From Yoonia sp. SS1-5 (GTDB lineage: Bacteria > Pseudomonadota > Alphaproteobacteria > Rhodobacterales > Rhodobacteraceae), in assembly GCF_038443705.2 (NCBI RefSeq), contig NZ_CP151764.2, positions 62,001 to 126,000 on the forward strand: 64,000 nt of DNA, written 5' to 3'. The translations under genes and the position numbers were made by a program. The stretch's first letter is position 1, and each line of letters begins with the position of its first letter. Of the stretch, positions 34,840 through 42,789 are shown piece by piece. The notes under the pieces are model-generated. The model had not been told where the DNA came from, searched no databases, and saw only the letters and a list, made by a program, of their open reading frames with translations.

Positions 34840-35265
34840 ATGCTCGTTTATGATGATCTCGACCGGAAGCTGATTGCGCTGCTTCGCGAAGACGGGCGTG
34901 CGCCGGTCTCTAAGTTGGCAGCTATACTGGGCGTGTCTCGGGCGACCGTGCAAGCGCGGATCGACCGGCTGTTGGACAGCGGCGCGGTGCTGGGCTTCAC
35001 GATCCGCGCGCGCGAAGACAGTGGGCCGGAGGCTGTCCGGGCGATCATGATGATTGAGGTCTCAGGCCAGTCGACCACGCAGGTGATCCGCAGCCTGCGC
35101 GGGATCCCTGCGCTGCGACAGTTGCATTCCACCAACGGCAACTGGGATCTAGTTGCTCAGCTTAGTGCCGAAAGCTTGACAGACTTTGACCGCGTCCTGC
35201 GCGAGGTGCGTGGCATTCCTGGCATCACTAATAGCGAAACCTCGATTCTGCTGAGCTCGGTCTAG
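34840..35265 (+). CDS. Lrp/AsnC-family regulator
   Basis: 141 residues from ATG at 34840; a further-upstream frame start at 34804 lacks a site. The N-terminal HTH (LDRKLIALLREDGRAPVSKL, then LGVSRATVQARIDRLL) is followed by a RAM ligand domain with MMIEVSGQST and a C-terminal TNSETSILLSS. Lrp-type regulators next to ornithine cyclodeaminase genes respond to arginine or ornithine. It is divergent from the CtlX-like gene over a 129-bp AT-rich spacer that should hold the shared control sites. Confidence 0.88.
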   Translation: MLVYDDLDRKLIALLREDGRAPVSKLAAILGVSRATVQARIDRLLDSGAVLGFTIRAREDSGPEAVRAIMMIEVSGQSTTQVIRSLRGIPALRQLHSTNGNWDLVAQLSAESLTDFDRVLREVRGIPGITNSETSILLSSV

Positions 35266-35311
35266 GCGGCCCACGATGTGTTCGAGAGGCACAAGAGGCA
35301 TACGAGCAAGA

Positions 35312-36220
35312 TCAGACAGCAGCGGGGGCATTTGAATTTTCTCTGTGGTTCAAGGCCATCAGGATGCCGGAGGTCAGGATCACCGCGATCCCTGCCCAGG
35401 CAAGAGGATTGGTTGGCGTACCCCAGAGTAGAAACGCCCAGAGGCTTGCGAAGATCAGGAACGAATACTCAAAAACAGCGACTACAGCCGGGTTTCCGAT
35501 CCTGTAGGCTTGGGCGATTAGCGTGACGGCAACAACAGCGCCGACAGCCTGAAACAGGGTCAGCCAAAGAAAGCGCGGGCTCGGTTGAGACCAGGGTGCC
35601 GTGATGAAGGTATCGCCAGGCCAAAACGTGACCACGATCAGCATGACCAGACCGGCCGCGCCGATGGTCGCGAAGATCCCGATCGCCAGCGCAATTGCGC
35701 TTTCGTCGCTGCACCAGTGACGGGTGAGCATCATGCCCAAGCCGTAGAAAAGCCCGGCTGCCAGCGGCATCAGGGACAATGCTGTCAGGTTGCCGAAGTC
35801 AGGCTGCAACAACATCAGCGCCCCTGCAAAGCCGATCACCACCGCAAAGGTCCCCATCCCGCCGATCTTTTGACGGAACAAGACAACCGATAGCAGCACT
35901 ACCCATAGCGGCGCACTGAAGAGGCCAGCGCCCGCCTGTGATACGGGCAAGGCGCCAAGCGAGGCGAAATAGATCAACAACCCAACTGACACCGCGAGGC
36001 TGCGAACCGCCAGCCGAGGCACATTGACCGGGCGGATCACACGCCCCGACATCCGTGCGGCTATGAGCAGCAGCGGGATGGCAAACACGGTACGAAACAC
36101 CTGAAATTGCCATAGTCCAGCCTCTTGGCTAACCACGCCGACGAAATTGTCGATGAAGCTGAGGATGGCGGAGGCTGCCAGCGCCAGCCCAACTGCCATC
36201 ATTGTCTTGTCAGGCAGCAT
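35312..36220 (-). CDS. DMT-superfamily (EamA) transporter
   Basis: About 302 residues with ten predicted membrane helices arranged as two EamA repeats. I chose ATG 36220 (MLPDKTMMAV), which overlaps the preceding gene by 11 bp; starts at 36259 and 36202 are possible. EamA proteins export or import amino acids and other metabolites. It is the last gene of the operon that runs from the ABC ATPase through the isochorismatase-like hydrolase, so it may export a product of that pathway. Confidence 0.82.
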   Translation of the reverse strand: MLPDKTMMAVGLALAASAILSFIDNFVGVVSQEAGLWQFQVFRTVFAIPLLLIAARMSGRVIRPVNVPRLAVRSLAVSVGLLIYFASLGALPVSQAGAGLFSAPLWVVLLSVVLFRQKIGGMGTFAVVIGFAGALMLLQPDFGNLTALSLMPLAAGLFYGLGMMLTRHWCSDESAIALAIGIFATIGAAGLVMLIVVTFWPGDTFITAPWSQPSPRFLWLTLFQAVGAVVAVTLIAQAYRIGNPAVVAVFEYSFLIFASLWAFLLWGTPTNPLAWAGIAVILTSGILMALNHRENSNAPAAV

Positions 36221-36845
36221 GGTTCGCAGCTTGGTTCTGCATCGCGTCCAGAACCTCATCGAGTGCGCGCACGGCGCCGTGTTGGAGATACTCTACCGCA
36301 TTGAGCGAAGCCTGATGCGCCGCGAGACTGGATCCGGCGACGCAATCCTCTATCACCCGGCAGAAATAATCGCCTTGGTGGGCGTCGACGAAGGTGTAAT
36401 GCACACAGACATCCGTCAACCCGCCAACCAGGATCAGGGTTTCAGCTTTCAGCCCCTTCAGCAGGATTTCCAGGTCGGTGCCGTAAAAAGCCGAATAGCG
36501 GCGTTTGGAAATGCGGTAGTCATCCGGACGCATGCCCAGCTCTTCTTCAGCGAAGTCCGTCAGCGGGTTGCTGTCGAGGCAATGCACATCCTCGTCGCCG
36601 TCGGTTTCGCGTCCCATGTCGATCAGGTTGGCGCGGTGGATTTCCTGTATGAAGATCACGGGTATGCCGACTTCGCGCGCCTTGTCGATGGCAACCTTTG
36701 AGCGCGCCATCCGCTCGGCATAGTCTGGCATGTGGGCGATGGCGCGTTTTTCATCGGGGATGGGCGCAAAGGTCGATTTCTGGATGTCGATGACGATCAA
36801 GGCTGCGCGACCTTCGATCAAATCGCGTTTTTTGGAGGTGGCCAT
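36210..36845 (-). CDS. Isochorismatase-like cysteine hydrolase
   Basis: 211 residues from ATG at 36845 with AAAGG upstream. A cysteine-hydrolase fold: ALIVIDIQKSTF with the catalytic Asp (~15-26), a middle Lys region near SKRRYSAFYGTD, and LVGGLTDVCVHYTFVDA with the nucleophile Cys (~153). Family members hydrolyse amides such as N-carbamoyl compounds, nicotinamide or biuret. The position after an amino acid ABC transporter and near a CtlX-like enzyme hints at an N-carbamoyl or ureido substrate, but this is inference. Confidence 0.83.
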   Translation of the reverse strand: MATSKKRDLIEGRAALIVIDIQKSTFAPIPDEKRAIAHMPDYAERMARSKVAIDKAREVGIPVIFIQEIHRANLIDMGRETDGDEDVHCLDSNPLTDFAEEELGMRPDDYRISKRRYSAFYGTDLEILLKGLKAETLILVGGLTDVCVHYTFVDAHQGDYFCRVIEDCVAGSSLAAHQASLNAVEYLQHGAVRALDEVLDAMQNQAANHAA

Positions 36846-36899
36846 GGGAATACCTTTCGATTTGTGTGAGTTCATGTGAATGTTTCGCTGTGCGCCAGG

Positions 36900-37685
36900 T
36901 CAGGCTGGCGCCGCGACTTTTGACGGCTTGGTCTCAATGCGCGGGCGCAAGTGGCCGAGAAATCGCTTTTCGGCCAGCTTGAACAGGATAGAGATCAGGA
37001 AGACGATGGCCATATAGAAGACCATCGCAGTCAGGAAGCCCTCGTATGCCAAGTAATAGCGCCCGTTCAACCATCGCCCGACACCCAAGAGATCCTGAAG
37101 GGTCACCGTACTTGCGATGACCGACCCGTGCAGGGTGAAGATGACCTCATTCGAATAGGCCGGGAGCGCACGGCGGAAGGCATTTGGCAGGACCACCAGC
37201 CGCATCCGCGTAAAGGACGACATGCCGCAGGCTTTGGCAGCCTCGATTTCGCCGCGGGGCGTGGTTTCGATGGCACCACGTAGAAATTCCGTCGTATAGG
37301 CGGCGGTATTGAGCGTGAAGGCGATCATCACGCACCACCAGGGGCTGGACAGGATCGGGTCCCATAGGAAACTGGTACGGACGGCCTCAAACTGACCTAG
37401 GCCGAAATAGAACAGGTAGACCTGCACCAGAAGAGGTGTTCCGCAAAATATGTAGGTGTAGATCCGGATCGCCGGGCTGAAGAATGGTTTACGATTGGCT
37501 CGCGCGATGGCCAGTGGCACAGCGATCAATCCGCCCACCAGAAGCGCCAGGAACGTCAGTTGCAGCGTCACCAGCGCACCTTCAAAAAACCGGCCGATAT
37601 TGTCGTAGATCAGCAGGAAGTTGATCGGCGAGACGTTTTCGCTGATATGTGTTAGGTATTCGAGGAAGGTCCGTTCGGGCTCCAT
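36900..37685 (-). CDS. Polar amino acid ABC transporter permease (HisM type)
   Basis: 261 residues with five or six membrane helices and the ABC-permease EAA loop RGEIEAAKACGMSSFTRMRLV (~155-170), preceded by a helix typical of HisM/ArtM. It pairs with the HisQ-type permease just upstream (3-bp gap) to form the membrane channel. The operon also contains the binding protein and ATPase. Confidence 0.88.
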   Translation of the reverse strand: MEPERTFLEYLTHISENVSPINFLLIYDNIGRFFEGALVTLQLTFLALLVGGLIAVPLAIARANRKPFFSPAIRIYTYIFCGTPLLVQVYLFYFGLGQFEAVRTSFLWDPILSSPWWCVMIAFTLNTAAYTTEFLRGAIETTPRGEIEAAKACGMSSFTRMRLVVLPNAFRRALPAYSNEVIFTLHGSVIASTVTLQDLLGVGRWLNGRYYLAYEGFLTAMVFYMAIVFLISILFKLAEKRFLGHLRPRIETKPSKVAAPA

Positions 37686-37688
37686 GGC

Positions 37689-38378
37689 TCAGGCCCTTCT
37701 CACGCCAGCGGAGTATCTGCGGTCTATCCAGCGCAGGATCAGGTCCGACACTCCGGTGATGATCAGATAGATCACCAGCACCGCAATCATGAAGGTGAAA
37801 AGCTGATGGGTGGACCGGCCCGCCGAAAACGCGTTCCACACCAGATCATGCAGTCCGATGACCGACACCAGCGCGGTGGATTTGACCAAAACCAGCCAGT
37901 TGTTTGTAAAACTTGGCAACGCAAAGCGCACCATCTGCGGCCAAGTCACGATACGGAAGATCTGCCCCGGCGACATGCCAATGGCTTTGCCTGCCTCGAT
38001 CTGGCCGGTTGGAATGGCGAGGATCGCGCCGCGGAAGGTCTCGGTCATGTAGGCGCCGAAAATAAAGCCCAACGTCAGCGTCCCGGCAACGAACTGGTTG
38101 ATCTCGACATAGCCCCAAAGTCCGGTCAAGCCACCGAGTTGGCTCACCAAGGTCTGACCGCCAAAGAAGATCAGCATCATCAACACCAGATCGGGCACGC
38201 TGCGCACAAAGGTCGTGTAGATATTGCCGGCACGCCGGATACCGCGCAGGTGGGACAGCTTTGCAAAGGCACCCATCAGCCCAAGGACGACCGAAAGAAG
38301 CAAAGACAGAACGGCCAGCGAAATTGTGACAATCGTGCCTTCGATCAAGATCTGTCGGTATTCGATTATCACGTCCAT
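37689..38378 (-). CDS. Polar amino acid ABC transporter permease (HisQ type)
   Basis: 229 residues, five membrane helices, EAA loop PTGQIEAGKAIGMSPGQIFRI (~122-140). It resembles the HisQ/OccQ/ArtQ permeases for arginine, ornithine, histidine or octopine. It is separated from the binding-protein gene by 68 bp holding a perfect stem-loop and sits 3 bp from the HisM-type gene. Confidence 0.88.
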   Translation of the reverse strand: MDVIIEYRQILIEGTIVTISLAVLSLLLSVVLGLMGAFAKLSHLRGIRRAGNIYTTFVRSVPDLVLMMLIFFGGQTLVSQLGGLTGLWGYVEINQFVAGTLTLGFIFGAYMTETFRGAILAIPTGQIEAGKAIGMSPGQIFRIVTWPQMVRFALPSFTNNWLVLVKSTALVSVIGLHDLVWNAFSAGRSTHQLFTFMIAVLVIYLIITGVSDLILRWIDRRYSAGVRRA

Positions 38379-38410
38379 GGGTTCAGTCCGTCATCCGGCG
38401 AAAAGAGAGT

Positions 38411-38435
38411 GGCAGGGACCGGAACGGCCCCTGCC
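38411..38435 (-). terminator. Intercistronic stem-loop after the binding-protein gene
   Basis: GGCAGGG (38411-38417) pairs with CCCTGCC (38429-38435), with an inner CCG/CGG pair in the loop; read on the minus strand it is followed by a pyrimidine-rich CTCTCTTTT. It lies between the binding protein and the HisQ gene, as in the other uptake operons of the window. Confidence 0.65.
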
Positions 38436-38446
38436 CTTATGCGATG

Positions 38447-39217
38447 TTATTTGCCGTAGATGTCGACGTCGAAATACTTGTCGTTGATCGCGGCGTAGGT
38501 GCCGTCGGCGCGGATCGCCTCGATGGCCGCGGTCAGCTCGCCTGCAAGTGGGTCGCCTTTGCGCACGGCAATACCGGTGCCTTCGCCAAGGCATTCAGGA
38601 TCATCGACGTTCTCACCGAGGAAAGCAAAGCCCTCGCCCTGAGGCGTATTCAAAAAGCCATCAATGGCCTGCAGCGTATTGTTGAGCTGCATGTCCAAGC
38701 GACCTGCCACGAGATCAGCAAAAACGTCCTCTTGTGTGTTGTAAAGTCGCAGGTCAGCGTCCGGAAAAGCCTTCTCGACATGACATTGCAGGGTGGTGCC
38801 GCGCAGGACGCCGATCTTGACCCCATTGGTGCCTTCGACGGTCATATCAAATTCTGCGCCTTCACGGGCAATGAAGCGAGACGGCGTGTCATAATACTTC
38901 GCGGTGAAATCCACCTGCTTCTTACGGTCTTCGGTGATCGACATGGAGGCGACGATGGCATCATATTTGCGCGCCTGCAGGGCCGGGATCATCCCGTCCC
39001 ATTCCTGTTCAACCAGTTCGCATTCACGCTCGAGCTGCGCGCAAAGCGCCAGCGCTATATCGATGTCGAATCCCGAAAGCGTACCATCGGCTTCCTTCAT
39101 CGAAAATGGGGGATAGGCACCTTCGACACCGATGCGAAGCGTGTCTGCCGCCGCAGCGCCCCCGATGAATGTCATCGCGCAGGCGACTGTTGCGAGGAGT
39201 GTTTTCTTGAAGCTCAT
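38447..39217 (-). CDS. Periplasmic amino acid binding protein (HisJ/ArgT-like)
   Basis: 256 residues. Signal peptide 1-23 (FIGGAAAADT). The mature chain has the SBP-bac-3 pattern LRIGVEGAYPPFSMKEADG, GFDIDIALALC and WDGMIPALQARKYDAIVASMSIT with the ligand carboxylate-binding Arg region. Extra Cys residues (four in the mature part) may form the HisJ-type disulfide. It should bind a basic or polar amino acid such as arginine, ornithine or citrulline, which fits the adjacent ornithine cyclodeaminase and CtlX-like genes. Confidence 0.88.
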   Translation of the reverse strand: MSFKKTLLATVACAMTFIGGAAAADTLRIGVEGAYPPFSMKEADGTLSGFDIDIALALCAQLERECELVEQEWDGMIPALQARKYDAIVASMSITEDRKKQVDFTAKYYDTPSRFIAREGAEFDMTVEGTNGVKIGVLRGTTLQCHVEKAFPDADLRLYNTQEDVFADLVAGRLDMQLNNTLQAIDGFLNTPQGEGFAFLGENVDDPECLGEGTGIAVRKGDPLAGELTAAIEAIRADGTYAAINDKYFDVDIYGK

Positions 39218-39261
39218 TTTTTGATTTCCCTTATTTGGACTGAGTTGAAAGGACCTCCCGG

Positions 39262-40056
39262 TTAGTGCCGGGTGTTCGAGAGGAACTCTTTGAAACGTGT
39301 CGATTTCGGGTCAGTGAACATCTGGTCCGGGTGACCCTGTTCTTCGATCAAACCCTGGTGAAGGAAGATCACCTCTGACGAGACATCTCGTGCAAAGGCC
39401 ATCTCGTGCGTCACCACAACCATGGTGCGTCCCTCTTCGGCCAGCGACCGGATGACTTTCAGCACTTCACCCACCAGCTCCGGATCCAGCGCCGAGGTCG
39501 GTTCGTCAAACAGCATCACATCCGGTTCCATTGCCAGAGCGCGGGCAATTGCCGCGCGTTGCTGCTGACCGCCGGAAATATGTGCCGGGAAGTAATCGCG
39601 TCGCTCGTACATGCCGACGCGTTCGAGCACTTTGTGGGCTTTTTCAGTGGCCTCGGAGCGGGACTTTTTCAAGACATGCATTGGCCCGGCAATGACGTTT
39701 TCCAGCACTGTCATGTGTGACCAGAGATTGAACGACTGAAAAACCATCGCGAGCCGGGCGCGAATGCGCTCGACCTGGCGGGCATCTGACGGCTTGAACA
39801 CGCCATGACGGTCCGTCGTCATCTTGATCTCTTCGCCATGCACTCTGATTACCCCGGAATTCGGCGTCTCAAGCAGGTTGATGCAGCGCAGAAACGTGCT
39901 TTTTCCTGATCCCGAAGATCCCAAGAGAGAGATCACATCTCCCTGACAAGCGCGGAGCGATACACCCTTAAGTACTTCCAACGCGCCAAAGGACTTGTGC
40001 AGATCGGTGACCACAAGCGAGGCATCGGCGGAAGAAGGAGTGGTGATATCAAGCAT
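39262..40056 (-). CDS. Polar amino acid ABC transporter ATPase (HisP/GlnQ type)
   Basis: About 264 residues from ATG at 40056, the usual length for HisP; a frame start at 40125 would add 23 residues of low similarity. Walker [12 protein letters not shown]-loop [11 protein letters not shown], signature [14 protein letters not shown], Walker [14 protein letters not shown] and the switch His in VVTHEMAFA are all present. It powers the HisQ/HisM channel and is first in its operon, divergent from a LysR gene. Confidence 0.9.
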   Translation of the reverse strand: MLDITTPSSADASLVVTDLHKSFGALEVLKGVSLRACQGDVISLLGSSGSGKSTFLRCINLLETPNSGVIRVHGEEIKMTTDRHGVFKPSDARQVERIRARLAMVFQSFNLWSHMTVLENVIAGPMHVLKKSRSEATEKAHKVLERVGMYERRDYFPAHISGGQQQRAAIARALAMEPDVMLFDEPTSALDPELVGEVLKVIRSLAEEGRTMVVVTHEMAFARDVSSEVIFLHQGLIEEQGHPDQMFTDPKSTRFKEFLSNTRH

Positions 40057-40133
40057 ATGGCGTCCGTCTGGTGTTGGTGTTTTCTGAGGGATGGTAGCCG
40101 TCCGCCGAGGTTTCGAAAAACGCATATAACTTG

Positions 40134-40164
40134 CCCTCAGCGAAGCTTTTTGCTACGCTGAGGG
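40134..40164. promoter_or_regulatory. Long inverted repeat in the ABC/LysR divergent region
   Basis: Arms of 13 bp with one mismatch (40134-40146 CCCTCAGCGAAGC; 40152-40164) flank a T5 centre and end one base before the lysR ATG. It could be the regulator's operator for both directions or a transcript hairpin at the lysR 5' end. Confidence 0.55.
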
Positions 40165-40165
40165 A

Positions 40166-41059
40166 ATGGGAAACACGCTCCGACATATGAATGCACTGCC
40201 TGTCTTCGAGGCAGCTGCACGGCATTCGAGCTTTGCCAAAGCCGGGGCCGAGCTGAACGTCAGCCACAGCGTCATCAGTCAGCACATCCGTAATCTTGAA
40301 CACTGGCTCGGCACTGAGTTGTTCGTTCGCCGCGGCAATCGCGTGGAGTTGAGCGATGACGGGCGTGCCTTGCTGCCGCAGATTGCAAGCGGGCTGCAGA
40401 TCCTCACTGACGCTTGCGAAACCGTGTTGCGAAAAACCCAAGCGGGCACGGTGGTTGTCAGCGCAGAGCCGGCGTTTGCCTCACTCTGGCTGCGGAAGCG
40501 GATCACGGAGTTCTGCGAACTTTTCCCGAGGGTTGAAATCGACCTGCGTCCGGCGTGGACACCCGCCCAGATCGGCGAAGGTCATGCAGATATGATCATT
40601 CACTTCGAAACCCGGATTCCCAAACGCGGAGTGGAACGGGACAACCTATTCCCGATTGACGGCTATCCCGCGGCAACACCGGACATACGCGATGCGCTGC
40701 CATTGGCGGGGTCCGCCATCGACTGGCAGCGCGCCGTGCTGGTGCACGACAATGGCAAGGAGACCTGGCACAAGTGGTATGCGGCGCACGAACCCGCAAG
40801 CGAGGGCTGGCGCAAGGGGCGCATTCATTCGGACCTGTCACTCGCAATCGATGCGGCGGTGGACGGCGAAGGCGTCATCCTTGCCGATGACATACTATGC
40901 CATCGCGAGATTTCTTCGGGTCAGTTGGTGCGTCTGGATGATCGCTCGGTTCGGTGCATCTGGTATCAGATCGCAATACCTAGAGGCACTTCAAAGTCTA
41001 GTGCGTCAGCGCTTTTTAGAGACTGGTTAGTAGACCAGACCCAGAACCTTCGCGATTGA
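40166..41059 (+). CDS. LysR-family regulator (GcvA-like)
   Basis: 297 residues from ATG at 40166; ATG 40187 is a plausible alternative. N-terminal HTH: PVFEAAARHSSFAKAGAELN, then SHSVISQHIRNLEHWLGTELF. The effector domain has the GcvA-group features VVVSAEPAFASLWL and a late DDILCHREISSGQLVRL. It is divergent from the ABC transporter operon, so it probably controls amino acid uptake and the downstream hydrolase and exporter. Confidence 0.87.
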   Translation: MGNTLRHMNALPVFEAAARHSSFAKAGAELNVSHSVISQHIRNLEHWLGTELFVRRGNRVELSDDGRALLPQIASGLQILTDACETVLRKTQAGTVVVSAEPAFASLWLRKRITEFCELFPRVEIDLRPAWTPAQIGEGHADMIIHFETRIPKRGVERDNLFPIDGYPAATPDIRDALPLAGSAIDWQRAVLVHDNGKETWHKWYAAHEPASEGWRKGRIHSDLSLAIDAAVDGEGVILADDILCHREISSGQLVRLDDRSVRCIWYQIAIPRGTSKSSASALFRDWLVDQTQNLRD

Positions 41060-41468
41060 AACTGTGACGCGGGTAGAATCGGTGCCGTTATCGCAAACTG
41101 AACGTCTACACGTCAAACGTGGCCTGAGTGATTTCCGGCTGAGCGAACGCGTCAGGGCAATTTTCCGGCTACGATAACATGAAATAGTCGTTGCCGCGAA
41201 TTAGGATAAGAAAGGACATCCGTGATGCCAGCGGCCAAGGTCTCGAATGCGCACAACCTTGATCAATCGCGACGTTCCGTGTTTTGGTTGCTCGTCCGAC
41301 AGAAAACAGAAGTCCAGAGTGCGGAGAGGCTGGGTGGAAATTGGCTGTGATTGCACATCAGCATGGGGTTTTGGTATTGGACGCGTGTTTTGCTGATTGA
41401 TCATTTTTAATCGTTCAGATTTGGAACGAATGGCGTTCCTGACCAAATCTGCCGGCGTTGAGACGCTG
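41060..41468. other. Degraded spacer, no clear gene
   Basis: About 400 bp after the LysR stop. An 81-codon reverse frame (41201-41446) contains LRTLDFCFLSDEQ, faintly like the rve core of IS3-type transposases, but too weak to call. The stretch leads into the IS1182-like remnant, so the interval is best read as decayed insertion-sequence DNA. Confidence 0.35.
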
Positions 41469-41710
41469 TTATTTGGCCAAGCTACAGCCGTTCAGACCCT
41501 CATCGCGGCGATCTTTTCTGTTCGTGCATTTATCCTTGAGCCCGCAGCCGTTGCAGTTGCTCGACTGGTACGACCCGTTCGTTTTGCCGTCTTGCTGGTC
41601 CATGAACCGATAGATCAGCAGTTGGCCCCCCGAGAAGATGTAAGCCTCAGCCTCTGCATACTGTCCTCCTTCGACGATTCTGTCGGCACATTTCTTGTCT
41701 TTCGTTGATG
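41469..41710 (-). pseudogene. IS1182-family transposase remnant
   Basis: The minus-strand frame ending at 41469 contains EAYIFSGGQLLIYRF, then SSNCNGCGLKDKCTNRKDRR. This matches the cysteine-rich zinc-ribbon linker (YxCPxGxxL ... CxxCxLKxxCT) of IS1182-type transposases, like CATCALKDQCT in the intact copy at 60.3-61.7 kb. Only this internal piece of about 80 codons remains; no terminal repeats or start region are seen. The sequence differs from the intact copy, so it came from another element. Confidence 0.6.
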
Positions 41711-41964
41711 TAGGTTCTTTTGACCTGTGTGGGCAAATGGTTGGCAATGATAACTGACCCTTATCGCAACTTCCAGTTTGCGAACTTTGCTGCCATTGAC
41801 ATAACCTACACGAACGACGGCTTTGGGCGCATTGCAACACCAGTGAAAGACAGCAATTGTGGGGAGCGCTCGTTCGCAGCGGGCGCAATTTGCGGACCTT
41901 GCGAATTGGGCCGCTGTATCATCTCTCTACCTTCGCTCAAGGAAGTACCCTGCAAGGTCGTCAT

Positions 41965-42789
41965 TTAGGAGAGCTCTTTTGAGCGATGCTTTGCTGCGTC
42001 AAGGGCTTTGGTGACGAGCTGGTCGAGTGCTTGTTTGCGGCCAAACTCGGCTAAACCCGCAGCGGTGGTCCCGTTTGGGCTGGTGACCGCCTCTCGAAGA
42101 CGGCCGGGATCGGCGCAGTCTTCCAGCAATCGGCCTGCTGCTGACACTGTACCAACCGCAAGAGTTTGGGCGGTTTCTGCTTCGATGCCTAACTCGACCC
42201 CCGCCGCTATCATCGCTTCACACATAGCAAAGATATAGGCGGGCCCACTTCCCGACAGGGCAGTCACCGCATGCATTTGATCTTCATCTGTCAGCCAGCA
42301 AAAACTGCCGATGGAGTTAAAGAGCTGTTCGACAAGAGTTTTGCCGGACTGTGGGGCATCCTCGTGTGCATAGCCCGCGCTGACGCAAAATCCGACTTGT
42401 GCGCCGATGTTTGGCATCACCCGCATCACCGATGCCGGACCGCTTAGGTGGCGTTCGATATCGACAATTTGGATGCCCGCAGCAACCGACACAACAACCG
42501 TATCGCTTGCACATCCGTCTGGCAGTGCTTCAAGCGCCGAAGGAATGATATGCGGTTTGGTTGCCAGGACGATCACGTCGGCTTCCAAGCCAGGTGGTAG
42601 GTCTTCGGCAGTTGTATATCGAGTAAGTTGGTTCTTGCCTGAGGATTGCTTCGAAATCGCTCCTGCGTCATGTGGGTCCACAACATGAAACTCGTGGCTT
42701 TCGCCCAAATTGCGCAGCCATCCGTTCAGCATCGCTTGCCCCATTCGGCCGGCGCCGACCAAGACGACTTTGGTTGTTTGATGAACCAT
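41965..42789 (-). CDS. proC: Pyrroline-5-carboxylate reductase family protein
   Basis: 274-275 residues (ATG 42789 or 42792; the second overlaps the flavoprotein stop by 4 bp). A Rossmann site KVVLVGAGRMGQAMLNGWL opens the chain, and the family's C-terminal signature AVTALSGSGPAYIFAMCEAM and VTSPNGTTAAGLAEF are intact. It reduces 1-pyrroline-5-carboxylate to proline with NAD(P)H. It is coupled to the D-amino-acid-oxidase-like gene, so it likely acts in catabolism of a proline analogue rather than in routine proline synthesis. Confidence 0.9.
   Translation of the reverse strand: MVHQTTKVVLVGAGRMGQAMLNGWLRNLGESHEFHVVDPHDAGAISKQSSGKNQLTRYTTAEDLPPGLEADVIVLATKPHIIPSALEALPDGCASDTVVVSVAAGIQIVDIERHLSGPASVMRVMPNIGAQVGFCVSAGYAHEDAPQSGKTLVEQLFNSIGSFCWLTDEDQMHAVTALSGSGPAYIFAMCEAMIAAGVELGIEAETAQTLAVGTVSAAGRLLEDCADPGRLREAVTSPNGTTAAGLAEFGRKQALDQLVTKALDAAKHRSKELS

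Noticed and set aside
41201..41446. 81-codon reverse frame with faint IS3-transposase-like core
   Set aside because: Only about 20 residues look similar and no catalytic pattern is complete.
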